NCBI GenBank assembly: GCA_016194975.1
Contig: JACQAM010000007.1
Span: 1-64,000 of the forward strand
Length of the DNA stretch: 64,000 nt
Direction: 5' to 3'
Source of the DNA: Bacteroidota bacterium
GTDB taxonomy: Bacteria > Bacteroidota > Bacteroidia > Palsa-965
In this document: in pieces, positions 18,112 through 26,083 of the stretch
How positions within the stretch are numbered: the first letter of the stretch is position 1
How the letters are laid out: each line of letters opens with the position of its first letter
Notes under the pieces: generated by a model
What the model was told of the DNA's origin: nothing
Databases searched by the model: none
What the model saw: the letters and a program-made list of their open reading frames with translations, nothing else
Program-made: the position numbers and the translations under genes

Positions 18112-18492
18112 ATGGAACGCATAGTCATCGAAGGCACCCCAAAAACACCGACCATCACTTTTGATATGTCGGCTGGAACTCTTGAAATCCGCGGACGCTC
18201 TATTCCGGAAAACTCCATCGAGTTTTACAAACCACTTGTAGAACAACTGGAACGCTATGCCGGCAAACCCCAGTCGAATACGAACGTGAATATTCAACTC
18301 GAATATTTCAATACAAGTTCTTCAAAATGTATTCTTGATGTTTTCAAGAAACTCGAAGCGATCCACAAAGGTGGAAGCGCTATCATCATCAACTGGTATT
18401 ATGAACAGGATGACGAGGATATGCTCGAAGCCGGCGAAGATTACCAGGCCATTATCAGCGTTCCTTTTAAAATGATAGAAGTGGCGGAATAA
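18112..18492 (+). CDS. siaC: SiaC-family regulatory phosphoprotein (DUF1987)
   Basis: The 126-residue protein matches the SiaC/DUF1987 family: IEGTPKTPTITFD and GTLEIRGRSIPENSIEFYKPL near the start, then LEYFNTSSSKCILDVFKKL. The threonine at residue 68, in YFNTSSSK, coincides in position with the Thr68 that I recall as the SiaB phosphorylation site of Pseudomonas SiaC. In that system unphosphorylated SiaC activates the diguanylate cyclase SiaD. No GGDEF protein was seen in this window, so the output here is unknown. The gene is in an operon with siaB and ends at a strong terminator. Confidence 0.9.
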   Translation: MERIVIEGTPKTPTITFDMSAGTLEIRGRSIPENSIEFYKPLVEQLERYAGKPQSNTNVNIQLEYFNTSSSKCILDVFKKLEAIHKGGSAIIINWYYEQDDEDMLEAGEDYQAIISVPFKMIEVAE

Positions 18493-18513
18493 ATTTTTCG
18501 CTCTCGTAAATAC

Positions 18514-18550
18514 AAACGGGCATTTCGGAAGAGATGCCCGTTTTTTTTAT
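18514..18550 (+). terminator. Rho-independent terminator after siaC
   Basis: A perfect 10-bp stem AAACGGGCAT (18514-18523) and ATGCCCGTTT (18534-18543) with a 10-nt loop is followed by a T-run to 18548. It closes the siaB-siaC operon. Confidence 0.9.
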
Positions 18551-18617
18551 CCATTCTGAAATGATGCTGATTTTTTTCAGAAAAAAACTGACCGTGATAA
18601 TTTTTTCCCCGGAAACT

Positions 18618-18648
18618 TTTGCATCGAAAACCTTTTTTCATAACTTTC
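18618..18648 (+). promoter_or_regulatory. Promoter of the kelch-like T9SS protein gene
   Basis: TTTG (18618-18621), a 19-bp spacer, then TAACTTTC (18641-18648), which is one mismatch from TAnnTTTG. It is 24 bp upstream of the ATG at 18672. This position also supports the inner start over the longer frame beginning at 18534, which would include the promoter and overlap the terminator. Confidence 0.55.
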
Positions 18649-18671
18649 ATTCACACCCAAACCCACTTCCC

Positions 18672-19880
18672 ATGAAAAAATTCTACGCACTTCTTTTTTT
18701 CTCGACCCTCATTTCTCTTGCGTATGCGCAGGGCACCTGGTTGCAGAAACTTGATTATGCAGGAGGCGGCCGCTATGGCGCTGCTGCTTTTTCCATTGGC
18801 AATATGGGATATGTAGGCACAGGATATGACGGCGTAACGTATCACCAGGATTTCTGGAAATACAACCAGGCGACAGATGCATGGACACAAATTGCAAGTT
18901 TGCCCGCAGCCGGGAGATTCGGTGGTGTTGCTTTTTCCATTGGTGCAAATGGCTATTTCGGCACAGGATACGACGGAACTTATTACAAAGATTTCTGGAA
19001 ATACGATACCACGGCAAACAACTGGTCGGCAAAAGCGAATTTCTCCGGAACTGCACGCTACATGTGCGTTGGATTTTCCATTGGTGCAAACGGATACATC
19101 GGAACTGGAAATGACGGCGTAGTGAAGCAGGATTTTTATAAATACGATACACTCGCGGATGCATGGACACCGAAAGCGAATTTTGGAGGAACAGCGCGAT
19201 ATGGTGCTGCAGGTTTTGCAATTGGTGGTAAAGGATATATCGGAACCGGTTTCGATGGCATCGTACCATTCACGCAGGATTTCTGGCGATATGATCCTGT
19301 TGCTGATTCCTGGTCGCCGCGTGCGACATTTGCCGGCGTCGCGAGATTTTATGCAACAGGTTTTTCTGTTGGTGCGCTCGGTTATATCGGAACAGGATTT
19401 GCGATGTCGGGTGACCGGCAGGATTTTTATGAATATCATCCTTCTACCGATTCATGGATGACGATGACAAATTTCCCCGGCTTACCTCGCCATTTGCCGG
19501 CCGGTTTTGGAACAACATCGAAAGGATACATCTGCACAGGATGGAACAGCACAGTTTATTTCCAGGATCACTATCAATTTACTCCCGACAGTTTGCCGCT
19601 GGCAATAAATTCAAATGAAAATAATTTCACAATGAATGTTTCGCCGGTTCCTGCGAACGAAAAAATTACGGTGAATATTTCCGGATCTTTTTTCAATGGC
19701 GCTTCTGCAAACAAAGGCGAAATTCTCATCTATGATCCGTGCGGAAAAGTGATCCTGCGTTCTGCTGTTCACGGAGAGAGAACGGAAATGGATATGACAC
19801 AACTTCAGAATGGAATTTATTTCGTGCGCGTGGAAACAAGCGCATACGCATGCGAAGAAAAAATAATGGTCTGTCATTAG
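18672..19880 (+). CDS. Secreted kelch-repeat beta-propeller protein with T9SS type A sorting domain
   Basis: The 402-residue protein from the ATG at 18672 has a typical signal peptide (MKKFYALLFFSTLISLAYAQ). Six near-identical kelch-like blades of about 50 residues follow, each reading like GRYGAAAFSIGNMGYVGTGYDG ... DFWKYNQATDAWTQ. Together they would form a six-bladed propeller spanning about residues 25-320. The C-terminus (NFTMNVSPVPANEKITVNIS ... LQNGIYFVRVETS) is a type A T9SS sorting domain, so the protein should reach the cell surface. Such propellers usually bind glycans or proteins; no galactose-oxidase catalytic residues can be pointed to. It follows the siaBC terminator and has its own promoter. 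Confidence 0.88.
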   Translation: MKKFYALLFFSTLISLAYAQGTWLQKLDYAGGGRYGAAAFSIGNMGYVGTGYDGVTYHQDFWKYNQATDAWTQIASLPAAGRFGGVAFSIGANGYFGTGYDGTYYKDFWKYDTTANNWSAKANFSGTARYMCVGFSIGANGYIGTGNDGVVKQDFYKYDTLADAWTPKANFGGTARYGAAGFAIGGKGYIGTGFDGIVPFTQDFWRYDPVADSWSPRATFAGVARFYATGFSVGALGYIGTGFAMSGDRQDFYEYHPSTDSWMTMTNFPGLPRHLPAGFGTTSKGYICTGWNSTVYFQDHYQFTPDSLPLAINSNENNFTMNVSPVPANEKITVNISGSFFNGASANKGEILIYDPCGKVILRSAVHGERTEMDMTQLQNGIYFVRVETSAYACEEKIMVCH

Positions 19881-19891
19881 GGATTATTTTC

Positions 19892-21262
19892 TTACAGAAT
19901 TATTTTTTTCAGTTTCTGATTCTGCGACAACCATCCTCTCGCTAATTCATCCACATCCGGAAAATAATTTGCGCGTTTGATCCGTGAACGCAATTCTTCG
20001 GAAGAAGAGATTGTATCACTCTTGTCAAAATATCCATAACCGGCATAACGCCCTTTCTCGAAAAGAATAATGGAATTTTCCTCTTCGGTGCGGCCTTTGT
20101 CAATGAGAACGTAGTCTGTTTTTTCTTTCCGGTACTCATCAAGTATCCTCTGCGCACGAAGGTTGTATTCCTGCACAACTTCATCATTGGTACAGATTCC
20201 GTAACATTTCTTAACGTGCCGCTGAAAACATTCGCCGCCGGTTTCGTTGAGCCCGCAATGGTTGAGACAGAGCGAATGTTCATCGATCCACTCATTCAGT
20301 TTTTCCCGTGCGGAAGTATAGGTGGTGTAACTCAGCAGCGGATCATTCGCTTCATCGCAGGGGACAATTTTAAAATTGATCACGTTTTTTTTATCAATGA
20401 AATGATCGATGGAATGTGTGAATACATCTCTCCGGCGCGCCCGGTTATGTTTCGGCTTGTGTTTTTTTATTTCTTCCGATTCAAGCAAAAGGGCGATCAA
20501 CTCGCTTCCTGTTTTCACAAAATCCACATCCATCAATTCGTTTTTCAATTGGTCCGATTTTGTTTGTTTGTTATTGAAATGGCCGATGGCGCGCGTGCGC
20601 ATGTTTGTGCTTTTGCCAATGTAAATGATTTCTTTTTCTTTATTGAGAAAATAATACACGCCGCATTCTTCAGGAAGTTTTTTCAGCACGTACAACCTGA
20701 TCTTATCGACCTTCGACGTATTGATCTCGTGAATATCCTGCCTCCTGTAGGTGGGGTGTTCCGATTTTTTCTGCAGGAGAATATCAAAAAGTTTTGCAGT
20801 GGCTTCGGCATCTCCCATTGCACGATGGCGGTCACCGGTGGCAATTTCAATTCCAAGTGATTCACATAATTTTCCGAGCGAATAAGAAATTCTTTTCGGC
20901 AAAAGTTTCCGGCTGAGTTTTACCGTGCACAGTTTTTCTCGTTTCCATTTGTAACCGAGCGAACTGAATTCCCGCTGAATGAAATTATAATCGAAATTCA
21001 CATTGTGCGCTATGAATATTTTTCCTTCCGTCATCTCCACGATCTTCTTCGCTACTTCGTAAAACTTCGGCGCACCCTCTACCATTTTATTCGTGATGCG
21101 TGTCATGCGCGTTATAAATTCGGGGATCCTGCATTCGGGATTGATGAGTGTGGAATATTTTTCAGTCACCGTTAATCCATCGTGAACAAGAATAGCGATC
21201 TCGGTGATGCGATCCCGGTCGTGACGGCCTCCTGTAGTTTCTATATCTACGATTGCGAACAT
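19892..21262 (-). CDS. DnaQ-type 3'-5' exonuclease fused to a UvrC-like GIY-YIG nuclease with Cys cluster
   Basis: The 456-residue protein joins two nucleases. Residues 1-170 are a DEDDh exonuclease: DIETTG (Asp6, Glu8), HNVNFDYNF (Asp91), HRAMGDAEA (His146, Asp151). Residues about 195-275 are a GIY-YIG endonuclease: GVYYFL (201), YIGKSTNMRTR (Tyr214, Arg222) and LLLESEEIKKHKPKHN with catalytic Glu251. A cysteine cluster, C322, C335, C343, C347 (plus C326), has spacing close to the four cysteines that bind an Fe-S cluster in UvrC. The UvrC C-terminal RNase-H-like nuclease is absent. The architecture resembles Cho-like repair nucleases coupled to a proofreading exonuclease, suggesting a role in excision repair (inference). 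A possible TATCTTTG -7 box lies at 21304-21311 on the minus strand. Confidence 0.88.
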   Translation of the reverse strand: MFAIVDIETTGGRHDRDRITEIAILVHDGLTVTEKYSTLINPECRIPEFITRMTRITNKMVEGAPKFYEVAKKIVEMTEGKIFIAHNVNFDYNFIQREFSSLGYKWKREKLCTVKLSRKLLPKRISYSLGKLCESLGIEIATGDRHRAMGDAEATAKLFDILLQKKSEHPTYRRQDIHEINTSKVDKIRLYVLKKLPEECGVYYFLNKEKEIIYIGKSTNMRTRAIGHFNNKQTKSDQLKNELMDVDFVKTGSELIALLLESEEIKKHKPKHNRARRRDVFTHSIDHFIDKKNVINFKIVPCDEANDPLLSYTTYTSAREKLNEWIDEHSLCLNHCGLNETGGECFQRHVKKCYGICTNDEVVQEYNLRAQRILDEYRKEKTDYVLIDKGRTEEENSIILFEKGRYAGYGYFDKSDTISSSEELRSRIKRANYFPDVDELARGWLSQNQKLKKIIL

Positions 21263-21391
21263 TTGAGATTGGAGGGTGGAGAGTGGAGTCCGGAGAACAT
21301 AAACAAAGATACGCTACCCTGAAATTCCCCCAGCTCTCCTCCTTCCGCTCTCCAATGAAATCCGTACTTTTATCATCTCAAAAAAAAGTTA

Positions 21392-22399
21392 GTGGCAAAA
21401 CATTCCTCTAAAGCGATCCGCAAGATCTTCGAAAGTTTTTCTCAACTCCGCGTACTCATCATTGGCGATGTGATGATCGACAATTATGTGTGGGGAAAAG
21501 TTTCCCGCATTTCCCCGGAAGCCCCGGTACCGGTCGTGTCTGTGATCCGTAAAGAGCAGCGGCTTGGTGGCGCTGCGAATGTGGCGCTGAATGTTCAGGC
21601 ATTGGGAGCCCTACCCATTCTTTGTTCGGTGATCGGTGTGGATCGTGAAGGAACTCTTTTTCTTGATCTGATGATGAAAGAAAAACTGGCGCCGAAAGGA
21701 ATTCTGAAAAGCCGTGAACGGATCACCACGGAAAAAACCAGGGTCATCGGGAATAATCATCATTTACTCCGCGTGGATGAAGAGATCGATTCTGATATTA
21801 CTCCGCATGAAACGAGTTTATTCCTGCAGCGCATTGCTTACCTGCTCGACACACAGAAGATAGACGTGATCATATTTGAAGATTATGACAAAGGATTGAT
21901 CACTGAACCCCTCATCCGCGATGTGGTGAATCGTGCAAGAAAGAAAAAAGTTCCCGTGGTGGTCGATCCGAAGAAAAAACATTTCATGAATTATCAGGGT
22001 GTAACTTTATTCAAACCAAACCTGAAAGAACTTAAAGAAGGATTGAAGATCGATTTCAACCAGAGGAGCGAGAAAGAACTGACGAAGGCGGTGGATCTTC
22101 TGAAGACAAAATTGAAAATAGAACTTGCGCTGATCACGCTTTCGGATCACGGAATTTATGTTCATGGCCGCCATGTGAAAAAATTATTACCTGCACACCT
22201 GCGTAACATCGCAGACGTATCGGGCGCGGGCGACACGGTGGTGAGCGTGGCAGCGATGTGTCTTGCTGCAGGATTGAAACCGGAAATGATCGCAGAGATC
22301 TCCAACATTGCAGGCGGGCTCGTGTGCGAGAGCGTGGGTGTGGTTCCTATAGACAAGGAGCAGTTGATCGAAGAGGTGATCACTTTACTCGCAAAATAA
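21392..22399 (+). CDS. rfaE1: D-glycero-beta-D-manno-heptose-7-phosphate kinase (RfaE1/HldE kinase domain)
   Basis: The 335-residue PfkB/ribokinase-family protein starts at a GTG (21392); no nearer upstream ATG fits the family start. The N-terminal LRVLIIGDVMIDNYVWGKVSRISPEAPVPVV and RLGGAANVALNVQALG are diagnostic of the HldE kinase domain. The C-terminal DVSGAGDTVVSVAAM contains the catalytic Asp of PfkB kinases. It phosphorylates heptose 7-phosphate at C1 on the way to the ADP-heptose used in lipopolysaccharide inner core. Only the kinase half is present; the adenylyltransferase half of E. coli HldE is not adjacent, as in organisms with separate genes. Next to it, 11 bp downstream, is ogt. 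Confidence 0.93.
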   Translation: MAKHSSKAIRKIFESFSQLRVLIIGDVMIDNYVWGKVSRISPEAPVPVVSVIRKEQRLGGAANVALNVQALGALPILCSVIGVDREGTLFLDLMMKEKLAPKGILKSRERITTEKTRVIGNNHHLLRVDEEIDSDITPHETSLFLQRIAYLLDTQKIDVIIFEDYDKGLITEPLIRDVVNRARKKKVPVVVDPKKKHFMNYQGVTLFKPNLKELKEGLKIDFNQRSEKELTKAVDLLKTKLKIELALITLSDHGIYVHGRHVKKLLPAHLRNIADVSGAGDTVVSVAAMCLAAGLKPEMIAEISNIAGGLVCESVGVVPIDKEQLIEEVITLLAK

Positions 22400-22410
22400 T
22401 TTTTTCAGAA

Positions 22411-22896
22411 ATGCCCGGACTAATATTTGATTCGCCGGTAGGAACAATAGAAATTGTGGGTGATGAACAATTCATTCACGAAGTAGAATTCCGCGATGAA
22501 GCAAAAAATCCGGAAAGTGAAATTCCCCCTTTACTTTTAAAAGCGAAGAAGCAACTGGAAGAATATTTCTCGGGAGAAAGAAAGATTTTTGATCTGCCGC
22601 TGAAGCAGGAAGGAACAGAATTTCAGCAGAAAGTATGGAATGAATTGTGCAGAATTCCATTCGGAAAAACAATTTCCTATCTCGATCTCGCTAAAAATCT
22701 CGGCGATGAAAAAGTAATTCGTGCGGCCGGAACTGCCAATGGAAAAAATAAAATTGCGATCATCGTTCCCTGTCATCGCGTGATAGGCAGCGACGCAAGT
22801 CTAACGGGTTATGCCGGGGGGCTGCATCGGAAAGAATGGCTGCTTCGTCATGAAAAAAGTTTGCCTGGAATGGAACAACTGGAACTTTTCCGTTAA
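22411..22896 (+). CDS. ogt: Methylated-DNA-[protein]-cysteine S-methyltransferase
   Basis: From the ATG at 22411 the protein has 161 residues, the usual size for single-domain Ogt; the longer upstream frame overlaps rfaE1 and is rejected. The C-terminal domain has FQQKVWNELCRIPFGKTISY, a helix-turn-helix region and the active-site motif PCHRV with acceptor Cys121, followed by GYAGGLHRKEWLL. It repairs O6-alkylguanine by transferring the alkyl group irreversibly to the cysteine. It lies 11 bp downstream of rfaE1 and is likely co-transcribed with it. Confidence 0.95.
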   Translation: MPGLIFDSPVGTIEIVGDEQFIHEVEFRDEAKNPESEIPPLLLKAKKQLEEYFSGERKIFDLPLKQEGTEFQQKVWNELCRIPFGKTISYLDLAKNLGDEKVIRAAGTANGKNKIAIIVPCHRVIGSDASLTGYAGGLHRKEWLLRHEKSLPGMEQLELFR

Positions 22897-22948
22897 CGAA
22901 CTTCGTTCGGTTGCCATTGGCTAATGACATTTTTTTTAACTTGACATA

Positions 22949-23521
22949 ATGAAATTTCCTGCCGCAATTTTTATTCTTACTATCACACTTTGTATTTCAT
23001 CGTGGACGTGCAGGCATACTGAAAAATTTCCACCGCCAAATAAAGGAACAGGTTCTATTTCAGTTTCAGGAATCCTTCTTGTAAAAAGCGATTATTGCGG
23101 GGGAGCAAGGCCATCGGACGACCTGCTGAATGCGCCGGCGCAACCAACTGCGGGAATAAAATTGTATGTGAAAACAGGAAGTTCTAATTCTGATAAATGT
23201 TCTATTGTTGATTCTGTAATTTCTGATACCGCCGGAAAATTCCAGATTGATCTTGCTCCTGGAAATTATTGTTTTGTTGAAGCGTGGAAAAAAGAAAAGT
23301 ACTCGACGCCGAAGAATGATCAGAATTCAACTTACGATACGGCCTGCTACCGGAAGCGATATGAAGAGTGCGATTATTCCATTGAACTGAATAAACCGGT
23401 AGGCGACGCACAAATTATTTTGCAGCATCATTGTCCGTGGACTACACCGTGTGTGAGTTATTTTGGGCCGCTTCCGCCGGCCGCAAATCCACGTGGAAGA
23501 AGAGCGCCGCATAATGAATAG
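22949..23521 (+). CDS. Hypothetical lipoprotein
   Basis: The 190-residue protein has a short hydrophobic leader and a Cys at residue 21 (SSWTC), consistent with a lipoprotein although the lipobox is imperfect. The mature part contains SISVSGILLVKSDYCGG and IKLYVKTGSS ... DTAGKFQIDLAPGNYCFVEAWK. The second of these reads like a carboxypeptidase-regulatory-like (transthyretin-type) beta-sandwich of about 90 residues. Seven further Cys suggest disulfides in the periplasm or on the surface. No specific family is recognised. It is convergent with obgE, with 11 bp between the stops. Confidence 0.75.
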   Translation: MKFPAAIFILTITLCISSWTCRHTEKFPPPNKGTGSISVSGILLVKSDYCGGARPSDDLLNAPAQPTAGIKLYVKTGSSNSDKCSIVDSVISDTAGKFQIDLAPGNYCFVEAWKKEKYSTPKNDQNSTYDTACYRKRYEECDYSIELNKPVGDAQIILQHHCPWTTPCVSYFGPLPPAANPRGRRAPHNE

Positions 23522-23532
23522 GAGAACGAATT

Positions 23533-24537
23533 TCAATTCATCAACTTCCACAATTCATCTTTCAACTGTTGAATATTTTTTCCGGTCGCCGAAGAAAAAA
23601 TAACATAAGGGATATTTAATTTCTTTATTTTTTTGTCCATTTCTTTTTTCACCGCAGCAAACAATTCTTCATCGAGCAGATCGGCTTTTGAAATTCCGAG
23701 AATTCTTTTTTTATGCATGAGCTCCGGGTTGTATTCATCCAGTTCATTCATAAGAATGTTGTACTCTTTCACAATATCATTCGCATCAGATGGAACCATA
23801 AACAGCAAAATAGAATTCCTTTCGATGTGTCGGAGAAAACGCAATCCCAATCCTTTTCCTTCGTGCGCACCTTCGATGATGCCGGGAATATCGGCCATGA
23901 TGAAAGAACGATCCTCACGATATTTTACAATTCCGAGATTCGGAACGAGTGTTGTGAATGGATAATCGGCGATCTCCGGTTTTGCTGCAGAGACAACAGA
24001 AAGCAAAGTGGATTTTCCTGCATTGGGAAAACCAACCAATCCCACATCAGCAAGCAATTTCAATTCGAGCACTTTCCATTCTTCTCTTCCCGCTTCACCC
24101 GGCTGCGCAAATCGCGGAGTTTGTCGCGTGGATGTTGCAAAAAAAGTATTTCCCTTCCCTCCTCTTCCGCCTGCAACAGAAATATATTCTTCTCCGTCTT
24201 CATTTATCTCGCGCAGCATTTCCCCGCTCTCCCCATCACGCACCACTGTTCCCAGCGGAACTTCTATCACTTCATCTTTTCCTTCCGCTCCAGTCATATT
24301 CGACCGCCCGCCTTTCTCACCATCTTCGGCGATCACATGCTTGCGATATTTCAAATGAAGCAACGTCCACAATTGTTTATTTCCGCGAATGATCACATGT
24401 CCGCCACGGCCTCCGTCTCCCCCATCGGGCCCTCCTTTCGCAGTCTGGGCTGTGCGCAATAAATGCACCGACCCACCGCCGCCTTTTCCGGAACGGCAAC
24501 AGATCTTTACATAATCGACAAAATTTGAATCAGCCAT
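23533..24537 (-). CDS. obgE: GTPase Obg/CgtA
   Basis: The 334-residue protein has the glycine-rich Obg fold ([26 protein letters not shown], 1-158). The GTPase domain starts with G1 GFPNAGKST (169-177), then G2 [10 protein letters not shown] and G3 [12 protein letters not shown], with G4 and G5 near SKADLLD and SSATGKN. The C-terminal OCT domain of Gram-positive members is missing, as expected for this phylum. Obg is an essential GTPase of 50S ribosome assembly and stress response. It follows adk and hpt on the same strand; the 91-bp gap before it contains TACGAA-type short repeats and may carry its own promoter. Confidence 0.97.
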   Translation of the reverse strand: MADSNFVDYVKICCRSGKGGGGSVHLLRTAQTAKGGPDGGDGGRGGHVIIRGNKQLWTLLHLKYRKHVIAEDGEKGGRSNMTGAEGKDEVIEVPLGTVVRDGESGEMLREINEDGEEYISVAGGRGGKGNTFFATSTRQTPRFAQPGEAGREEWKVLELKLLADVGLVGFPNAGKSTLLSVVSAAKPEIADYPFTTLVPNLGIVKYREDRSFIMADIPGIIEGAHEGKGLGLRFLRHIERNSILLFMVPSDANDIVKEYNILMNELDEYNPELMHKKRILGISKADLLDEELFAAVKKEMDKKIKKLNIPYVIFSSATGKNIQQLKDELWKLMN

Positions 24538-24628
24538 GGTACGAAATACAAATATTTACGAATCTACGAATACGAATCATTGCAGAATAACCCAGAAATT
24601 CCAAGTAAAATAGTTTCTTCCTGCATTA

Positions 24629-25201
24629 TTATTTTAATCCATCGATCTCTTTACAAAGTGCGTTGAAGATATCTTCAATATTTCCTGCACCAACCACTTT
24701 TTTCAGCCGGCCCGTTTTTTCATAATACGGAAGTACGTGAATGGTCTTTGTGAAATATTCCGTGATCCTCTTGTTCAGTTTTTCATCTTCATCGTCGGCG
24801 CGATTGGAAATTAATTTTCTTTTTGCAATGCGATCGCGGATCTCTTTTTCAGAAACTTCGAGAGAAATAACAGCGTGAATTGCAGTTTTACTTTCTTTCA
24901 TAAAATCGTCGAGCGCCTGCGCCTGCGCTACTGTGCGCGGAAAACCATCGAAGAGAAACCCTTTTGCCTGGGGATTTTTATCAATTTCCTGTTTGAGCAT
25001 TTCAATGGTAATGGAATCGGGAACCAATTCTCCGTTGTTCATGATCTCTTTCACGCGTTTTCCGAGATCGGTATTATTGGCAGTGTGCCGGCGGAAAATA
25101 TCGCCGGTGGAAATGTGTGCGAATCCGTAACGTGCAATTAATTTTTCCGATTGAGTGCCCTTGCCTGCACCCGGCGGACCGAAGAGTACAATGTTGCGCA
25201 T
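24629..25201 (-). CDS. adk: Adenylate kinase
   Basis: The 190-residue protein carries the P-loop GPPGAGKGT (8-16), the AMP-binding FAHISTGDIFR and DGFPRTVAQA motifs, and a short LID without the four zinc-binding cysteines (RIAKRKLISNRADDEDE). It interconverts ATP plus AMP with two ADP. It begins 19 bp after the end of hpt on the same strand, so the two are likely an operon for nucleotide metabolism. Confidence 0.98.
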   Translation of the reverse strand: MRNIVLFGPPGAGKGTQSEKLIARYGFAHISTGDIFRRHTANNTDLGKRVKEIMNNGELVPDSITIEMLKQEIDKNPQAKGFLFDGFPRTVAQAQALDDFMKESKTAIHAVISLEVSEKEIRDRIAKRKLISNRADDEDEKLNKRITEYFTKTIHVLPYYEKTGRLKKVVGAGNIEDIFNALCKEIDGLK

Positions 25202-25220
25202 AATTTCTGTTTTATTTTTT

Positions 25221-25769
25221 TCAAAGCGGGTTATGCTGTTTTTTTATTACGTAAATATCGCGGAGATTTCTTCCGAGCCCGTTATAGTCGAGCCCATATC
25301 CCACAATGAAATCGTTCGGGATTTCCAGACCGATGTATTCGACGGGAATATTTTTTTTGTACACGCCGGGTTTGAAAAGAAGTGTGGCCACTTTCACTGA
25401 CGAAGGTTGTTGTGCAATTATTTTTTCGAAAATTTTCGTGATCGTATTTCCCGTATCAATGATGTCTTCCACAATAACCACATCCCTGCCGGAAATATTC
25501 TCATTCAACCCGATCAGTTCCGTAACGTTCCCGCTACTGGTTCCGGAATAAGAAGCCATTTTCACGAATGAAACTTCACAGTCGAAAGAAAAATTACGAA
25601 GAAGATCGGCAGCAAAAAGGAAAGAGCCATTGAGAACGACAATGAAGAGCGGTTTCTTTCCGGAATAACTGCGTTCCACTTTTGCTGCAACATCGCGCAC
25701 CGCCGACAGAATTTTCTCTTCTGAAAGATAGGGTACGAACTCTTTATCACCGAGCTGAATGGAAGACAT
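25221..25769 (-). CDS. hpt: Hypoxanthine phosphoribosyltransferase
   Basis: The 182-residue purine phosphoribosyltransferase has the PRPP-binding signature VVIVEDIIDTGNT (about 97-109), the upstream LNGSFLFAADLLR and FVKMASYSGT segments, and the C-terminal YIGLEIPNDFIVGYGLDYNGLGRNL typical of Hpt. It salvages hypoxanthine (and usually guanine) with PRPP. A TATTTTTG sequence on the minus strand (25780-25787) is a possible -7 box about 10 bp upstream of the ATG, implying a very short leader. Confidence 0.96.
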   Translation of the reverse strand: MSSIQLGDKEFVPYLSEEKILSAVRDVAAKVERSYSGKKPLFIVVLNGSFLFAADLLRNFSFDCEVSFVKMASYSGTSSGNVTELIGLNENISGRDVVIVEDIIDTGNTITKIFEKIIAQQPSSVKVATLLFKPGVYKKNIPVEYIGLEIPNDFIVGYGLDYNGLGRNLRDIYVIKKQHNPL

Positions 25770-25863
25770 AAACGAGGTGCAAAAATAGGCAAATTGGCCA
25801 TTGGTAAATAGTCATTAGTTGCCGGTTGCTGATCAAATATTATTTTCCAATGACAAATGACAA

Positions 25864-26007
25864 TTGGGCAATGAAATCTTACTCACATCAGAAGCCGGAA
25901 AATTTCATTCTTACAAAATTTCAGAATATGAACCGGAAAATTGTTCAAAACTAAAAGTGCAAATCATTAACAATCCCTGTTCAAAAGACGTTTACATTTA
26001 TAAATAG
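25864..26007 (+). CDS. Doubtful 47-codon ORF or gene remnant
   Basis: In the 314-bp hpt-dnaB gap, a frame with only a TTG start (25864) reads 47 codons with protein-like composition (ending CSKDVYIYK). No family is recognised and it may be chance. The rest of the gap holds ATTGG/CCAAT-type imperfect repeats near 25795-25870 and the dnaB promoter. Confidence 0.15.
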   Translation: MGNEILLTSEAGKFHSYKISEYEPENCSKLKVQIINNPCSKDVYIYK

Positions 26008-26016
26008 CTGGAAGCC

Positions 26017-26046
26017 GTTGAAGCGATCGGTATTTTTCTACTTTTG
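26017..26046 (+). promoter_or_regulatory. Promoter of dnaB
   Basis: GTTG at 26017-26020 and TACTTTTG at 26039-26046 are 18 bp apart. The -7 box fully matches TAnnTTTG; the -33 element is weaker. The ATG lies 37 bp downstream. Confidence 0.5.
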
Positions 26047-26083
26047 ATGCCCTCCCGAAAAAATAACTGTTGACCCTGAGAAG

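Noticed and set aside
13019-18492. A diguanylate cyclase (SiaD) partner
   Set aside because: I looked for a GGDEF-type protein around the siaB-siaC pair and in the whole window and found none.
18534-18671. Upstream extension of the kelch-like protein
   Set aside because: The extra 46 residues overlap the siaC terminator and the promoter, and the inner ATG starts a clean signal peptide.
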